Shown: in pieces, positions 8,111 to 15,959 of the stretch | How the letters are laid out: every line of letters starts with the position of its first letter | How positions within the stretch are numbered: position 1 is the stretch's first letter | Source: an uncultured Lachnospiraceae bacterium | Lineage (GTDB): Bacteria > Bacillota > Clostridia > Lachnospirales > Lachnospiraceae | Direction: 5' to 3' | NCBI GenBank assembly: GCA_930989745.1 | Contig: CAKNMY010000019.1 | Location: forward strand, 1 to 32,805 | Length of the DNA stretch: 32,805 nt | Program-made: the position numbers and the translations under genes | The notes under the pieces: generated by a model | Seen by the model: only the letters and a program-made list of their open reading frames with translations | Database searches by the model: none | What the model was told of the DNA's origin: nothing

Positions 8111-8469
8111 TGGGTTGTCTGGGGAATGTATTATGGTTTATCTTTGGAGGATTTTTAAGCGGCCTTAGCTGGCTGCTGGCAGGAATTCTGTGGTGCGTGA
8201 CGATTGTGGGAATTCCGGTGGGAATGCAGTGTTTTAAGTTTGCTTCCCTCAGCTTTTTCCCTTTCGGGAAGGAGATCCGCTATGGCGGAGGAGCAGGCTC
8301 TCTGCTGCTGAACATTCTGTGGCTCGTGCTGAGTGGACTGCCGCTGGCTCTGGAATCGGCGGTGCTGGGCTGTCTGCTGTGTGTGACGATTGTGGGAATT
8401 CCCTTTGGACTGCAGCATTTTAAGATTGCCAAGCTGGCGCTGATGCCTTTTGGAGCAGAGATTATCTGA
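8110..8469 (+). CDS. yccF: YccF domain-containing inner membrane protein
   Basis: A 119-residue membrane protein made of two similar halves. Each half has CVTIVGIP followed by FG- or VG-type turns, then FK and PFG: CVTIVGIPVGMQCFKFASLS near residue 29 and CVTIVGIPFGLQHFKIAKLA near residue 92. This duplicated pattern and the length match the YccF (DUF307) family, whose function is not well known. Hydrophobic stretches suggest about four membrane segments. Start and stop overlap with the upstream oxidoreductase shows co-expression, but the sequence gives no functional link. It ends in a convergent region with the alpha-galactosidase gene. Confidence 0.88.
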   Translation: MGCLGNVLWFIFGGFLSGLSWLLAGILWCVTIVGIPVGMQCFKFASLSFFPFGKEIRYGGGAGSLLLNILWLVLSGLPLALESAVLGCLLCVTIVGIPFGLQHFKIAKLALMPFGAEII

Positions 8470-8485
8470 GCATAGGAACTGTCCG

Positions 8486-8523
8486 GCAGGCATAGGAATC
8501 GGATACCCGATTTCTATGCCTGC
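8486..8523. other. Long hairpin between convergent genes
   Basis: A 17-bp stem (8486-8502 with 8507-8523, one G-T pair) with a four-base loop lies between the yccF-like and alpha-galactosidase stops. There is no T run on either strand, so it may act as a 3' stabilising structure or a factor-assisted terminator. GCATAGGAA is also repeated at 8470 and 8490. Confidence 0.6.
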
Positions 8524-8548
8524 TGCAGTATGCTCTCATAAGAAAAGC

Positions 8549-9886
8549 TTATTTATAGTCTTTCATGTACTCGCCGTGAGCGTCAATCAGCTCGTCGCAC
8601 ATACGCACAATTTCATCAATACTGAGTACGCCTGCGGTATGCGGATCCAGCATTGCGGCCTGGTAAATCTTGCTGCGGTCTTTGGTGACGGCAGCTTCGA
8701 TGGCAAGCAGCTGAGGATTGATGTTGGTGCGGTTCATTGCAGCCAGCTGTTCCGGCAGACGGCCGACTTTCACCGGATGAACGCCGCGGGCATCAATATA
8801 GCAGGGAACTTCCACGCACGCTTCAGAGGGCAGATTTTCGATGTATCCGTTGTTTAAAACGTTCCCGCCGATTTTATAAGGACGGTCAGTGACAACGGCC
8901 TCCATGATATAAGATGCGTATTCTTTGGAGCGCTCGTGCGTGATTTTTCCATCTTTCAGGATATCATCCCGCTCCTTCTTCCAGCCTTTGATCTGCTCGA
9001 TACAGCGTCTTGGATATTCATCCAGAGGAATATTGTACTGCTCAATCAGATCCGGGCGGTCTTTTTTTATAAAGAAAGGATTGTACTCCGCGTTGTGTTC
9101 GCTGGATTCCGTACAGTAATAGCCCAGACGGTGAATGTACTCATAGCGGACCATATCATGGTGTTTTTCGGAAGAGGATTTTGCGGCCTCATTTTTCTCG
9201 ATCGCGCGGCGGCGGATTTCCGGATAAAGGTCATTGCCGTCTCTGTCGCGGATATCGAGAAGCCAGCCCATATGATTGATTCCGGCGATTAATTCCTGGC
9301 GTCCTTCCAGTTTGTCCTTCATTCCCAGATCTCTCAGGATTGTCTCGGAACAGCACTGTACGCTGTGGCAGAGTCCCACCGTGCGGATCTTGGTATAGCG
9401 CTGCATATAGCCGGTCAGCATGGCCATTGGATTGGTATAGTTGAGAAACAGCGTGTTGGGGCAGACTTCCTCCATATCCTTCGCAAAGTCAGCCAGAACG
9501 GGAATGGTGCGCAGGGCGCGCATGATGCCGCCGATGCCCAGAGTATCGGCGATTGTCTGCTTTAAGCCGTATTTTTTGGGGGTTTCAAAGTCCGTGATTG
9601 TGCAGGGGTCGTAACCGCCGACCTGAATCGCATTTACAACAAAGTCCGCGTCCCACAGAGCGTCTTTGCGGTTTTCCTCTCCCAGATACGTCTTGATGAC
9701 AGCACGATCCTGATTGACATTATGATTAATTGCACTTAAAATAATTTCAGAGTCATTTAAGCGTTCCTCGTCAATGTCGTAGAGGGCAATTTCACTTTCG
9801 CAAAGCGACGGGGTACACATACAGTCGCCCAGCACATTTCTTGCAAAAACAGTACTTCCTGCACCCATAAATGTAATTTTGATCAT
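8549..9886 (-). CDS. melA: Alpha-galactosidase, glycoside hydrolase family 4 (MelA-like)
   Basis: A 445-residue protein with the GH4 signature. The N-terminal NAD-binding loop is FMGAGSTVFARNVLGD, and the metal and substrate region includes NYTNPMA (149-155), CHS (173-175) and GINHMGW (His205). The blocks QTIADTLG-GGIMRALRTIP, VGLCHSVQ and ESSEHNAEY match E. coli MelA closely as I recall it. GH4 enzymes cleave by a redox mechanism needing NAD+ and Mn2+; MelA acts on melibiose and similar alpha-galactosides. Alpha-galacturonidase (LplD-type) is a less likely alternative. The ATG at 9895 is too close to the AAGGAG site, so the ATG at 9886, nine bases away, is preferred. The gene is divergent from an AraC regulator, its likely activator. 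Confidence 0.9.
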   Translation of the reverse strand: MIKITFMGAGSTVFARNVLGDCMCTPSLCESEIALYDIDEERLNDSEIILSAINHNVNQDRAVIKTYLGEENRKDALWDADFVVNAIQVGGYDPCTITDFETPKKYGLKQTIADTLGIGGIMRALRTIPVLADFAKDMEEVCPNTLFLNYTNPMAMLTGYMQRYTKIRTVGLCHSVQCCSETILRDLGMKDKLEGRQELIAGINHMGWLLDIRDRDGNDLYPEIRRRAIEKNEAAKSSSEKHHDMVRYEYIHRLGYYCTESSEHNAEYNPFFIKKDRPDLIEQYNIPLDEYPRRCIEQIKGWKKERDDILKDGKITHERSKEYASYIMEAVVTDRPYKIGGNVLNNGYIENLPSEACVEVPCYIDARGVHPVKVGRLPEQLAAMNRTNINPQLLAIEAAVTKDRSKIYQAAMLDPHTAGVLSIDEIVRMCDELIDAHGEYMKDYK

Positions 9887-9925
9887 AATGCGCATCTCCT
9901 TTTCTTAGTTTGTAGTGATATGTAT

Positions 9926-9954
9926 ATTATAAAAATTCAGGGGATAAAAAACTA
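9926..9954 (-). promoter_or_regulatory. Promoter of the alpha-galactosidase gene
   Basis: On the minus strand TATAAT (9926-9931) is a perfect -10 box, while the matching -35 position (9949-9954, TAGTTT) is poor. A weak -35 next to activator half-sites is typical of AraC-dependent promoters. Confidence 0.65.
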
Positions 9955-9957
9955 TGC

Positions 9958-9990
9958 CTTTTGTTTCAAAAAAATTGTGCTTATGTTTCA
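9958..9990 (+). promoter_or_regulatory. AraC-type direct-repeat binding site
   Basis: CTTTTGTTTCA (9958-9968) and CTTATGTTTCA (9980-9990) match at 10 of 11 bases and are offset by 22 bp, two helical turns. They begin four bases upstream of the melA -35 position. An inverted TGAAACA copy lies at 10040-10046, close to the araC-type gene. Direct binding is inferred. Confidence 0.6.
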
Positions 9991-10075
9991 TAATATGGGA
10001 AAACCGTGATTTTGGAAGAAAGAAGAGAGACCTACGCCTATGAAACAGCATGAGGAAAGAAAGGGGAAAATTTAA

Positions 10076-10867
10076 ATGAAGACATTTCTGGAACTTTTAT
10101 ATGCGGGAAAAGAGCAGTGTGAGCCGGGCCATGCTTTTGGACCAGCCGTACGGCCGCATTATCTGCTGCATTTTATTTTGGAAGGAAGAGGAAAATATCA
10201 GACTGCGCAGGGGACATTTCATCTAAGGAAAGGACAGGCTTTTCTGATTAAACCGGGAGAGATTACGTATTACGCGGCAGAACGCAGAGAGCCCTGGCGT
10301 TATTGCTGGATTGGTATCGGAGGAAGCAGCGCCCAGGAGATTATAGAAAGCTGCGATTTTGGAAGCGAAGGATATATTTATGAAGGAACACAGGAAAATG
10401 AAATAGAGAAACTTGCAGAGAGGATCGTAGATTTGTTTCAGGATTATGAGCAAAATGAGCTGGAAATACTGGGCGACTTATACCATCTGTTTGCGCGGTT
10501 TCGGAAAAAAGAGAAATCGGCTCAGACGAATACAGAGCAGCAGTATCTGGAAAAGGCTTATGAATATATCCGCAACAATTACAGTTATCCCGTAAAAATA
10601 AGCGGTATCGCGCGATACATTGGAATTGACCGGAGTTATCTGTATAAGCTGATGATGGAGGAGCTTCAGATGGCGCCGCAGCAGTACCTGATTGAATACC
10701 GCCTGAACCGGGCAAAGGAGATGCTGAAAAACGATCAGATGACAGTTACGGAGATTGCGTATTCCTGCGGATTTAAGGACGCCCCGTCCTTTTGCAGACA
10801 TTTCAAAAAAAGAAACGGCATAACGCCGAAGCAGTACAGAAAGAATGGAAATAAAAGTTCTGTGTAA
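10076..10867 (+). CDS. AraC family transcriptional regulator
   Basis: A 263-residue regulator. The N-terminal half (about 1-130) has the cupin-type sugar-binding pattern seen in LLHFILEGRGKYQTAQGTFH and the FLIKPGEITYY strand. The C-terminal part (about 158-258) has the two helix-turn-helix motifs of AraC proteins, including ISGIARYIGIDRSYLYKLM and the signature VTEIAYSCGFKDAPSFCRHF followed by GITPKQYR. Regulators of this type often activate alpha-galactoside genes (MelR, RafR and MsmR are examples). Divergent placement next to melA and the direct repeat in the shared intergenic region support melA as its target. The start has AAGGGGA upstream. Confidence 0.9.
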   Translation: MKTFLELLYAGKEQCEPGHAFGPAVRPHYLLHFILEGRGKYQTAQGTFHLRKGQAFLIKPGEITYYAAERREPWRYCWIGIGGSSAQEIIESCDFGSEGYIYEGTQENEIEKLAERIVDLFQDYEQNELEILGDLYHLFARFRKKEKSAQTNTEQQYLEKAYEYIRNNYSYPVKISGIARYIGIDRSYLYKLMMEELQMAPQQYLIEYRLNRAKEMLKNDQMTVTEIAYSCGFKDAPSFCRHFKKRNGITPKQYRKNGNKSSV

Positions 10868-10870
10868 CAG

Positions 10871-10913
10871 AAGGGAATCTGCCCGTTCTGAACAGATTCC
10901 CTTGAGCTTTTTT
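10871..10913 (+). terminator. Rho-independent terminator after the AraC gene
   Basis: An 11-bp perfect stem (10871-10881 with 10893-10903) is followed by GAGC and six T residues ending at 10913. The minus-strand side lacks a T run, so it mainly ends plus-strand transcription. Confidence 0.88.
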
Positions 10914-10928
10914 CACTTTTCCAAAACA

Positions 10929-13280
10929 TCAGCGGTTCAGGACAATCTCGACAGGTTCGCCTTTGGTAAAGACACGAACCGTAACTTCCGGTCCCTCTTC
11001 CCCTGAAAATTCACAGCCAAAGGAGAAAGGATGCTGTCCGTTTTCTGCAATTCCGGTGCCCATAGCTTCCACTTCTTCCAGAGGACGGTAATTGCGGTCT
11101 GTGATAACAGCCTTTCCGTTCCGGTACCAGAGATACTGTCCGCCTTTTACGGTACAGGGGAATTTCAAAATGCCCTTGCCGTTATAGAGAGAAGGATTAT
11201 GAATTTCCCCGTAGCCTACGACCCGCATGCGGAATTCGTATTCCTGCTCCGCAAAAGGATTATCTAATACCCAGTCCGCGCCGCCCGGCTGTCCAGGCTG
11301 AAGTTCCAGCAGATCACAGACATAAGGTTTGGAGATAAAAAGAGGATACAGCAGGAAGGTGCTGTCATCTTTTTTCTCCAAATGCCATTCCGTTTTCGGA
11401 TCCCTCAGAGAAACCCGCAGGTCAGCAGGGATTGCGTCAGACAGGCGAAGCTCGTCCCAGTCGTGAATCAATGCCAGCAGTTCTTCCGTGCAGCCGTTGG
11501 CGGAAAGCGCTTCCGAAGAAGTAGACAGAGCAAATCCGGCGTCAAATCCGGCGGCCATGGAAAGCATCCATTCCATATCCTCAGGAGGAGTCGCTTCAAA
11601 TTTGCGGTCCGCTTTGCGGATCAGGAACCAGCCCAACATCCGCGGGAAGAAATTGCGGCGATAGAAGTCCTGGTTTTTGATACGGTATTCAATCATGCCT
11701 TCCCTCATCTTCGCGCCCCATGGTTCGCCCCAGTTCATCCGGGTATTCATATGCCAGAGGTTGTGATGCAGGCGGCTGGCATCGTTGATGACGTCAGGCT
11801 TTCCCCAGTGATCCCAGCAATCGAGGCAGAAACGATGAATTGCGTAATCCCCCTCGCCGGTGGAAGCACATCCTTCCAGGCCGTCAAAAGAAATCTGGGC
11901 AGCCCCTGTTTTGGCGAGCAGTTCGCCCAAACGTTTGCTGTACTCTGCCTGAAGTTCCATATTTGGGAAGTAGACACGGTAAGGGTAGTCGCAGAGAAGA
12001 GACACCGTATCCCCGGCTGTATGCGCTGATACAGGAGTATTCCACAGTCCGCGTTTGCAGCCGACTAATTTTCCGTCTTTTACTTCTGTATATTGAATCA
12101 GCTCCTGACCGATGCGGGCAGTCTGAAGCGTTGTGACAGTTTCAAAAACAGCGGTATCTTCTACCGGAAGTTCTTCCGCTTCCGCGGAAAGATCAGCCGT
12201 CAGTACGCTGCTGCCCAAAACCGCAAGACGCGGATCTGGAATCGGAGAAACATAGGCGTCATTGGTCTTGGTAAAAGACGTCAGAGTGTGCAGTCCCAGT
12301 CGCAGGCCTTCCTTTTCAGCGCGCGCGCAATAATCTGCAAGAGAGTCGTCCCCATTGGGAAACAGATCAGGACGAAGATTAAAATGACCCCAATCTAAGA
12401 ATGGTTCCGGATGGTACAGAACTTCAAATCCTGCCATTTTTGTCCATTTCATCAAATCGTCAAAGTTATCCGGACGGAATTCAGCGATCAGATAGGAGCG
12501 CATGGATTCACGGGTTGTTTTTCCCCATTGCCCTTTGATCATCGGATGGGGCAGCCCCTCCGCAACCTCAATCTCTCCAATCTGTTCCAGCGCTTTCTCG
12601 CGCGGACAGCAGAACATGGCAAACGACGCGCCGGCGATATGGGCGTCGGGCTGTTCCTCCATAGGCGGCACGGTAATGTTCTGAAAATTCATAATGGTGC
12701 GGACGCGGGAGCGGCGGCGGTTTTCGCAGTACAGCTGCATAAGGCTGCAGGGAGTCCCATTGTACTGGGCGGTAAATGCCGCGCTGTTTATGTAATTCAT
12801 CGGGCCGACAGAAATTTCTGAGACAGGGCCTTTTCCCACATATTCGCTGGCGGTATCCGCGTATTCCGCCGGATATCCCGCGATGGTTTTAGGATTGAGG
12901 GACTGAACGCCCACTGCCCATTTTCCGCCCTGTACAACTCCGATAACATCTCCGATCTCATCTGTCAAAGATGTAAAGTACGGACCGAATTCCAGTGCGT
13001 CCCCCTCATCAGTGATGCGTTCAGCCACAAAAACGGCATATCCGTCCTTTTCCTGGAAGGAAATGTCCAGCTCTCCTCCGTTTTCAAATGTAAAATGCAG
13101 CTGATTTTCTGCAGCGGAGCAGGAAACCGGAGCCATCATCCGGCCGTCTTTTGCCAGCTGTACAAAGGGCTGGGGCTCCATTTTTTCCGGCAAAAGGGAA
13201 TCGCCGCTTACCGTCTGCATGGCAGCGAGCCTTCCGCGATGATCCAGCCTCAAAATAGCAGAGCCGATTTGAATGTTCAT
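10929..13280 (-). CDS. Putative glycoside hydrolase of unassigned family
   Basis: A 783-residue protein that I cannot place in a named family. The N-terminal 240 residues are beta-rich, as in the sandwich before a GH31/GH36-type barrel. From about 250 to 600 the sequence looks like a (beta/alpha)8 barrel: [41 protein letters not shown] and [11 protein letters not shown] resemble successive barrel strands. Asp466 and Glu469 in FDGLEG are candidate catalytic residues. Residues about 385-425 hold an inserted segment [11 protein letters not shown] and [19 protein letters not shown]. No signal peptide is visible, so it probably acts in the cytosol. The start at 13280 has AGGAGG upstream; an in-frame start at 13307 does not. 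Position beside melA suggests glycan breakdown. Confidence 0.65.
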   Translation of the reverse strand: MNIQIGSAILRLDHRGRLAAMQTVSGDSLLPEKMEPQPFVQLAKDGRMMAPVSCSAAENQLHFTFENGGELDISFQEKDGYAVFVAERITDEGDALEFGPYFTSLTDEIGDVIGVVQGGKWAVGVQSLNPKTIAGYPAEYADTASEYVGKGPVSEISVGPMNYINSAAFTAQYNGTPCSLMQLYCENRRRSRVRTIMNFQNITVPPMEEQPDAHIAGASFAMFCCPREKALEQIGEIEVAEGLPHPMIKGQWGKTTRESMRSYLIAEFRPDNFDDLMKWTKMAGFEVLYHPEPFLDWGHFNLRPDLFPNGDDSLADYCARAEKEGLRLGLHTLTSFTKTNDAYVSPIPDPRLAVLGSSVLTADLSAEAEELPVEDTAVFETVTTLQTARIGQELIQYTEVKDGKLVGCKRGLWNTPVSAHTAGDTVSLLCDYPYRVYFPNMELQAEYSKRLGELLAKTGAAQISFDGLEGCASTGEGDYAIHRFCLDCWDHWGKPDVINDASRLHHNLWHMNTRMNWGEPWGAKMREGMIEYRIKNQDFYRRNFFPRMLGWFLIRKADRKFEATPPEDMEWMLSMAAGFDAGFALSTSSEALSANGCTEELLALIHDWDELRLSDAIPADLRVSLRDPKTEWHLEKKDDSTFLLYPLFISKPYVCDLLELQPGQPGGADWVLDNPFAEQEYEFRMRVVGYGEIHNPSLYNGKGILKFPCTVKGGQYLWYRNGKAVITDRNYRPLEEVEAMGTGIAENGQHPFSFGCEFSGEEGPEVTVRVFTKGEPVEIVLNR

Positions 13281-13457
13281 ATAAATCCTCCTCACATAAT
13301 CAAGCATTTTTATTTAAAGTCAGGGGTTCATACCCGTGAAAGGATACCTTCCGCCAGACGCGGCAGAAGTCACTTCTTTGCCCATTCTACAGCTAATGTG
13401 AATAGATGGGAATGGGGAATCTTGCCCTTGTCAAAAAATCAGGGGAGACGGGCGGCG

Positions 13458-13486
13458 TTTCCAGACGCGGTGAGCTGTGGTATACT
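13458..13486 (+). promoter_or_regulatory. Promoter of the short DUF2200-like gene
   Basis: TTTCCA (13458-13463) and TATACT (13481-13486) are 17 bases apart, and TGG directly before the -10 box makes it an extended -10. The rest of the gap from 13281 to 13457 shows no other clear feature. Confidence 0.6.
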
Positions 13487-13520
13487 TGTGATATTACAGA
13501 AAGAAACGGAGGAAGAAGGA

Positions 13521-13751
13521 ATGGATTCGGAGAAAATCTTTCAGATGAGTTTTTCAAAGATATACCCGCTTCTGATAAATAAGGCAGTCCGAAAAGGCAG
13601 GACGGCAGAGGAGGTAAACTGTGTGGTCTGCGGCGTGCGTGTGGAAGAAGTGGAAGACCCGCTGATGTGCGAAATTCGGCGCCTCGATAAGATGATCGAT
13701 GAACTGGCAAAGGGAAAGACAATGGATAAGATCCTGCGGAAAACAAAATGA
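13521..13751 (+). CDS. DUF2200-like small protein, internally shortened
   Basis: A 76-residue protein. Its N-terminal [20 protein letters not shown] with GRTAEEV and its C-terminal [20 protein letters not shown] with [10 protein letters not shown] match the two ends of DUF2200 proteins as I know them. Those proteins are usually about 110 residues, and the middle part, normally with a WLTGY-type block, is missing between EEV and VCGVRVEE. The frame is kept, so the product is likely an in-frame deletion derivative rather than a frameshifted remnant. The family has no known function. The reading frame extends upstream to 13095, but the ATG at 13521 has GGAGGAAGAAGGA in front and lies after a promoter. 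The gene is alone and ends at a shared terminator. Confidence 0.75.
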   Translation: MDSEKIFQMSFSKIYPLLINKAVRKGRTAEEVNCVVCGVRVEEVEDPLMCEIRRLDKMIDELAKGKTMDKILRKTK

Positions 13752-13760
13752 TATTACAGC

Positions 13761-13800
13761 GTACAAAAAAAGAGGTGCCGCGGCATCTCTTTTTTTGTAC
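13761..13800. terminator. Bidirectional rho-independent terminator
   Basis: A 40-base near-perfect palindrome with 19-bp arms (one G-T pair) has a run of seven A and a run of seven T on opposite sides of a GC-rich core. It lies between the convergent DUF2200-like and histidine kinase stops and can end transcription in both directions. Confidence 0.92.
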
Positions 13801-13801
13801 A

Positions 13802-15223
13802 TTATGCTTTCGGTTCCGCTTTCGCGAGCGTGAAGATAAATTCTGATCCTACCCCTTCGGTGCTGATAACGTTGATATTCTGGTTGTGGGCGTTTATGAT
13901 CTCTTTTACGATGGAAAGCCCGAGCCCCGTTCCCTTGCGGTCTTTGCCGCGGGAAGCGTCGATTTTATAAAACCGGTCAAAGACTTTCTTCAGGCTGTCG
14001 CTGGGAATGCCGATGCCTGAGTCTTTTACGGAGACAAAGACGGTTCCATGCTTTTCCGCAGTTTCCACGACAATGGTGGAATGGTCATAGCTGAACTTGA
14101 TCGCGTTGTCTATGAGATTGTAGAGCACCTGCTGAATTTTATCCATATCCGCAGTGACCATAAGGCTTTTGGATGAGAAAATAAGCTGGATGGACAGCTG
14201 CTTTTTGCGGCAGCTTCCCTCAAAGGACGCAGCGGTGTCCTTGATCACCGCGTTGATGTCGAAGTCCGTGATATCAAGCATCTTTCCGATATCGCTGATA
14301 TCATTCAGCGTCAGCAGGCTGCGGGTCAGTTTGTTGAGCCGTTCTGTCTCAAAGAGAACGATTTTGAGGTACTTCTCATGCATTTCCGGGGCGATCGTTC
14401 CGTCGAGGATTGCCTCCACATAGCCTTTGATTGAAGTCAGAGGCGAGCGGAAATCGTGCGAGACGTTGGCAATAAATTTTTTCTGGGATTCTCCGGTTTT
14501 GCTGAGTTCGCCCGCCATGTAATTCAAAGTGCTTGCCAGGTAGCCCATCTCGTCGTTGGTCGTGACCGGGATCGTATGCGTCAGATTTCCCGCAGCGTAC
14601 TCCTTGGCGCCTTCGGTGATCAGGCTGAGCGGCCGGTAAAACTTCAGCGAGAAGAAGACCAGAAGAAGAGCCAGCATCAGGTAATTCAGCCCGCAGATGA
14701 TATAGACGCTCAAAAGCAGATCCTCCCGCTCTTCGTATACGACAGACAGGGGCAGGTGCATGGTGACATAGCCCTTTGTGTTCATGCCGTAGGTAATGGG
14801 AGCGATCACGCTCAGGCGGTCGGAGGCAAAATACCCGAAGAAATCGCCGATGGAATAATAGCCGGAATCCCACTCAGCGGGATTGAAGTTCTCCATCGTC
14901 TCGCTCTCGACCTCTGTGACGAGAGGCTTTTCCGTATCCAGAAGGATCTTCCGGTCCGGACTCAGGATCAGAATCTGTGCATCCTGATAGGTGCCGACGG
15001 CGAGCAGGTTGTAGTACGTCCCTTCCAGGGAGGATTTCTCCAGATAAGTGGAGGAGGAAAGGCTCTCTGCGATGGCGACAGACTCTTTATACAGAGAATT
15101 CGCGCTGGATTCCACGAGATGCTGCTCGATGAGCCGGGAACCCAGCGTCGCGATCAGTACGAACGCGCATATGCCCAGAAGAGCATACAGGATCATAAAC
15201 TTCTGATACAGGGGCCGTTTCAT
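13802..15223 (-). CDS. Membrane sensor histidine kinase
   Basis: A 473-residue kinase. Transmembrane segments are at about 9-31 and 170-193, with a sensor domain of about 135 residues between them outside the membrane. A HAMP domain (about 194-245) follows. The phosphate-accepting His256 lies in FIANVSHDFRSPLTSIKGY. The ATPase domain shows the N box (VLYNLIDNAIKFS), G1 (DSGIGI) and G2 (GTGLGLSIVKEI). The layout is that of PhoR/VicK-type kinases. The signal is not known. The start overlaps the response regulator stop by one base (TGATG), so the pair is translationally coupled, and both follow mutS2 on the minus strand. Confidence 0.93.
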   Translation of the reverse strand: MKRPLYQKFMILYALLGICAFVLIATLGSRLIEQHLVESSANSLYKESVAIAESLSSSTYLEKSSLEGTYYNLLAVGTYQDAQILILSPDRKILLDTEKPLVTEVESETMENFNPAEWDSGYYSIGDFFGYFASDRLSVIAPITYGMNTKGYVTMHLPLSVVYEEREDLLLSVYIICGLNYLMLALLLVFFSLKFYRPLSLITEGAKEYAAGNLTHTIPVTTNDEMGYLASTLNYMAGELSKTGESQKKFIANVSHDFRSPLTSIKGYVEAILDGTIAPEMHEKYLKIVLFETERLNKLTRSLLTLNDISDIGKMLDITDFDINAVIKDTAASFEGSCRKKQLSIQLIFSSKSLMVTADMDKIQQVLYNLIDNAIKFSYDHSTIVVETAEKHGTVFVSVKDSGIGIPSDSLKKVFDRFYKIDASRGKDRKGTGLGLSIVKEIINAHNQNINVISTEGVGSEFIFTLAKAEPKA

Positions 15224-15924
15224 CAGGATTTGACCTCGAATTTATAGCCGATTCCCCAGACTGTGCTGATTGCCCAGTTGGAATTATCCTTGATCTTCTC
15301 GCGCAGACGCTTGATGTGTACGTCCACAGTACGGGTATCGCCAATGTACTCGTATCCCCAGATGTGGTCGAGCAGCTGTTCACGCGTAAATACCTGATTC
15401 GGGGAGGAGGCGAGGAAGTATAAAAGTTCCAGCTCCTTCGGCGGCATATCCACATTTTCTCCGCGGTAGGTAACGGAATAGTTGGTCTGGTTGATAATCA
15501 GATCCGGGTATTCCACGTATTTTCCAGTGGTCTGGGAAGTGGCGGGTTTTGCGGGTTCAAAGCGGCGCAGCACTGCTTTGACGCGCGCCACGAGCTCTTT
15601 GGAATCAAAGGGCTTGATCATATAGTCGTCCGCGCCGAGCTCCAGCCCGAGCACTTTGTCGAAGATTTCTCCCTTCGCGGAGAGCATGATGATCGGGACA
15701 TTGGACTTCTGGCGGATCTCCCGGCATACCTGGTAGCCGTCCATGCCCGGAAGCATCAGATCCAGCAGGATCAGGTTCGGTCGGAACGTCTCGAATTCTT
15801 TCAGTGCAGCCTCGCCGTCGTTGACGATCTTGCTGTCAAAGCACTCCTTGGTGAGGTACAGGGAAATCAGTTCTGCAATATTGTTGTCGTCGTCTACAAT
15901 CAGAATTTTCTGTTTTGCTGCCAT
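15223..15924 (-). CDS. OmpR/PhoB-family response regulator
   Basis: A 233-residue regulator. The receiver domain (about 5-118) has the acidic pocket VDDD (11-13), the phosphorylation site Asp55 in LILLDLMLPGMDG, Ser82 and Lys104 in MIKPFDSKEL. A linker of about 20 residues leads to a winged-helix DNA-binding domain (about 130-230) with FTREQLLDHIWGYEY, TRTVDVHIKRLREKI and the final GIGYKFE. It is the partner of the kinase encoded directly downstream. The start follows AAGGAG at good spacing. It is 35 bases after mutS2, with no visible terminator between them. Target genes are not known. Confidence 0.93.
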   Translation of the reverse strand: MAAKQKILIVDDDNNIAELISLYLTKECFDSKIVNDGEAALKEFETFRPNLILLDLMLPGMDGYQVCREIRQKSNVPIIMLSAKGEIFDKVLGLELGADDYMIKPFDSKELVARVKAVLRRFEPAKPATSQTTGKYVEYPDLIINQTNYSVTYRGENVDMPPKELELLYFLASSPNQVFTREQLLDHIWGYEYIGDTRTVDVHIKRLREKIKDNSNWAISTVWGIGYKFEVKS

Positions 15925-15959
15925 ATATGAATCTCCTTGTCAGGCACATCTGTGCCGGA

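Noticed and set aside
9900..10075. Catabolite repression (cre) site near the melA promoter
   Set aside because: The closest match, around AAAACCGTGATTTT, lacks the TG at the conserved start of the consensus.
13095..13520. Upstream extension of the DUF2200-like reading frame
   Set aside because: It overlaps the start of the hydrolase gene on the other strand, has no ribosome binding site, and the ATG at 13521 is preceded by both a good site and a promoter.
14456..15247. Plus-strand open frame of 263 codons
   Set aside because: It lies opposite the histidine kinase gene; the minus-strand product has all kinase motifs.
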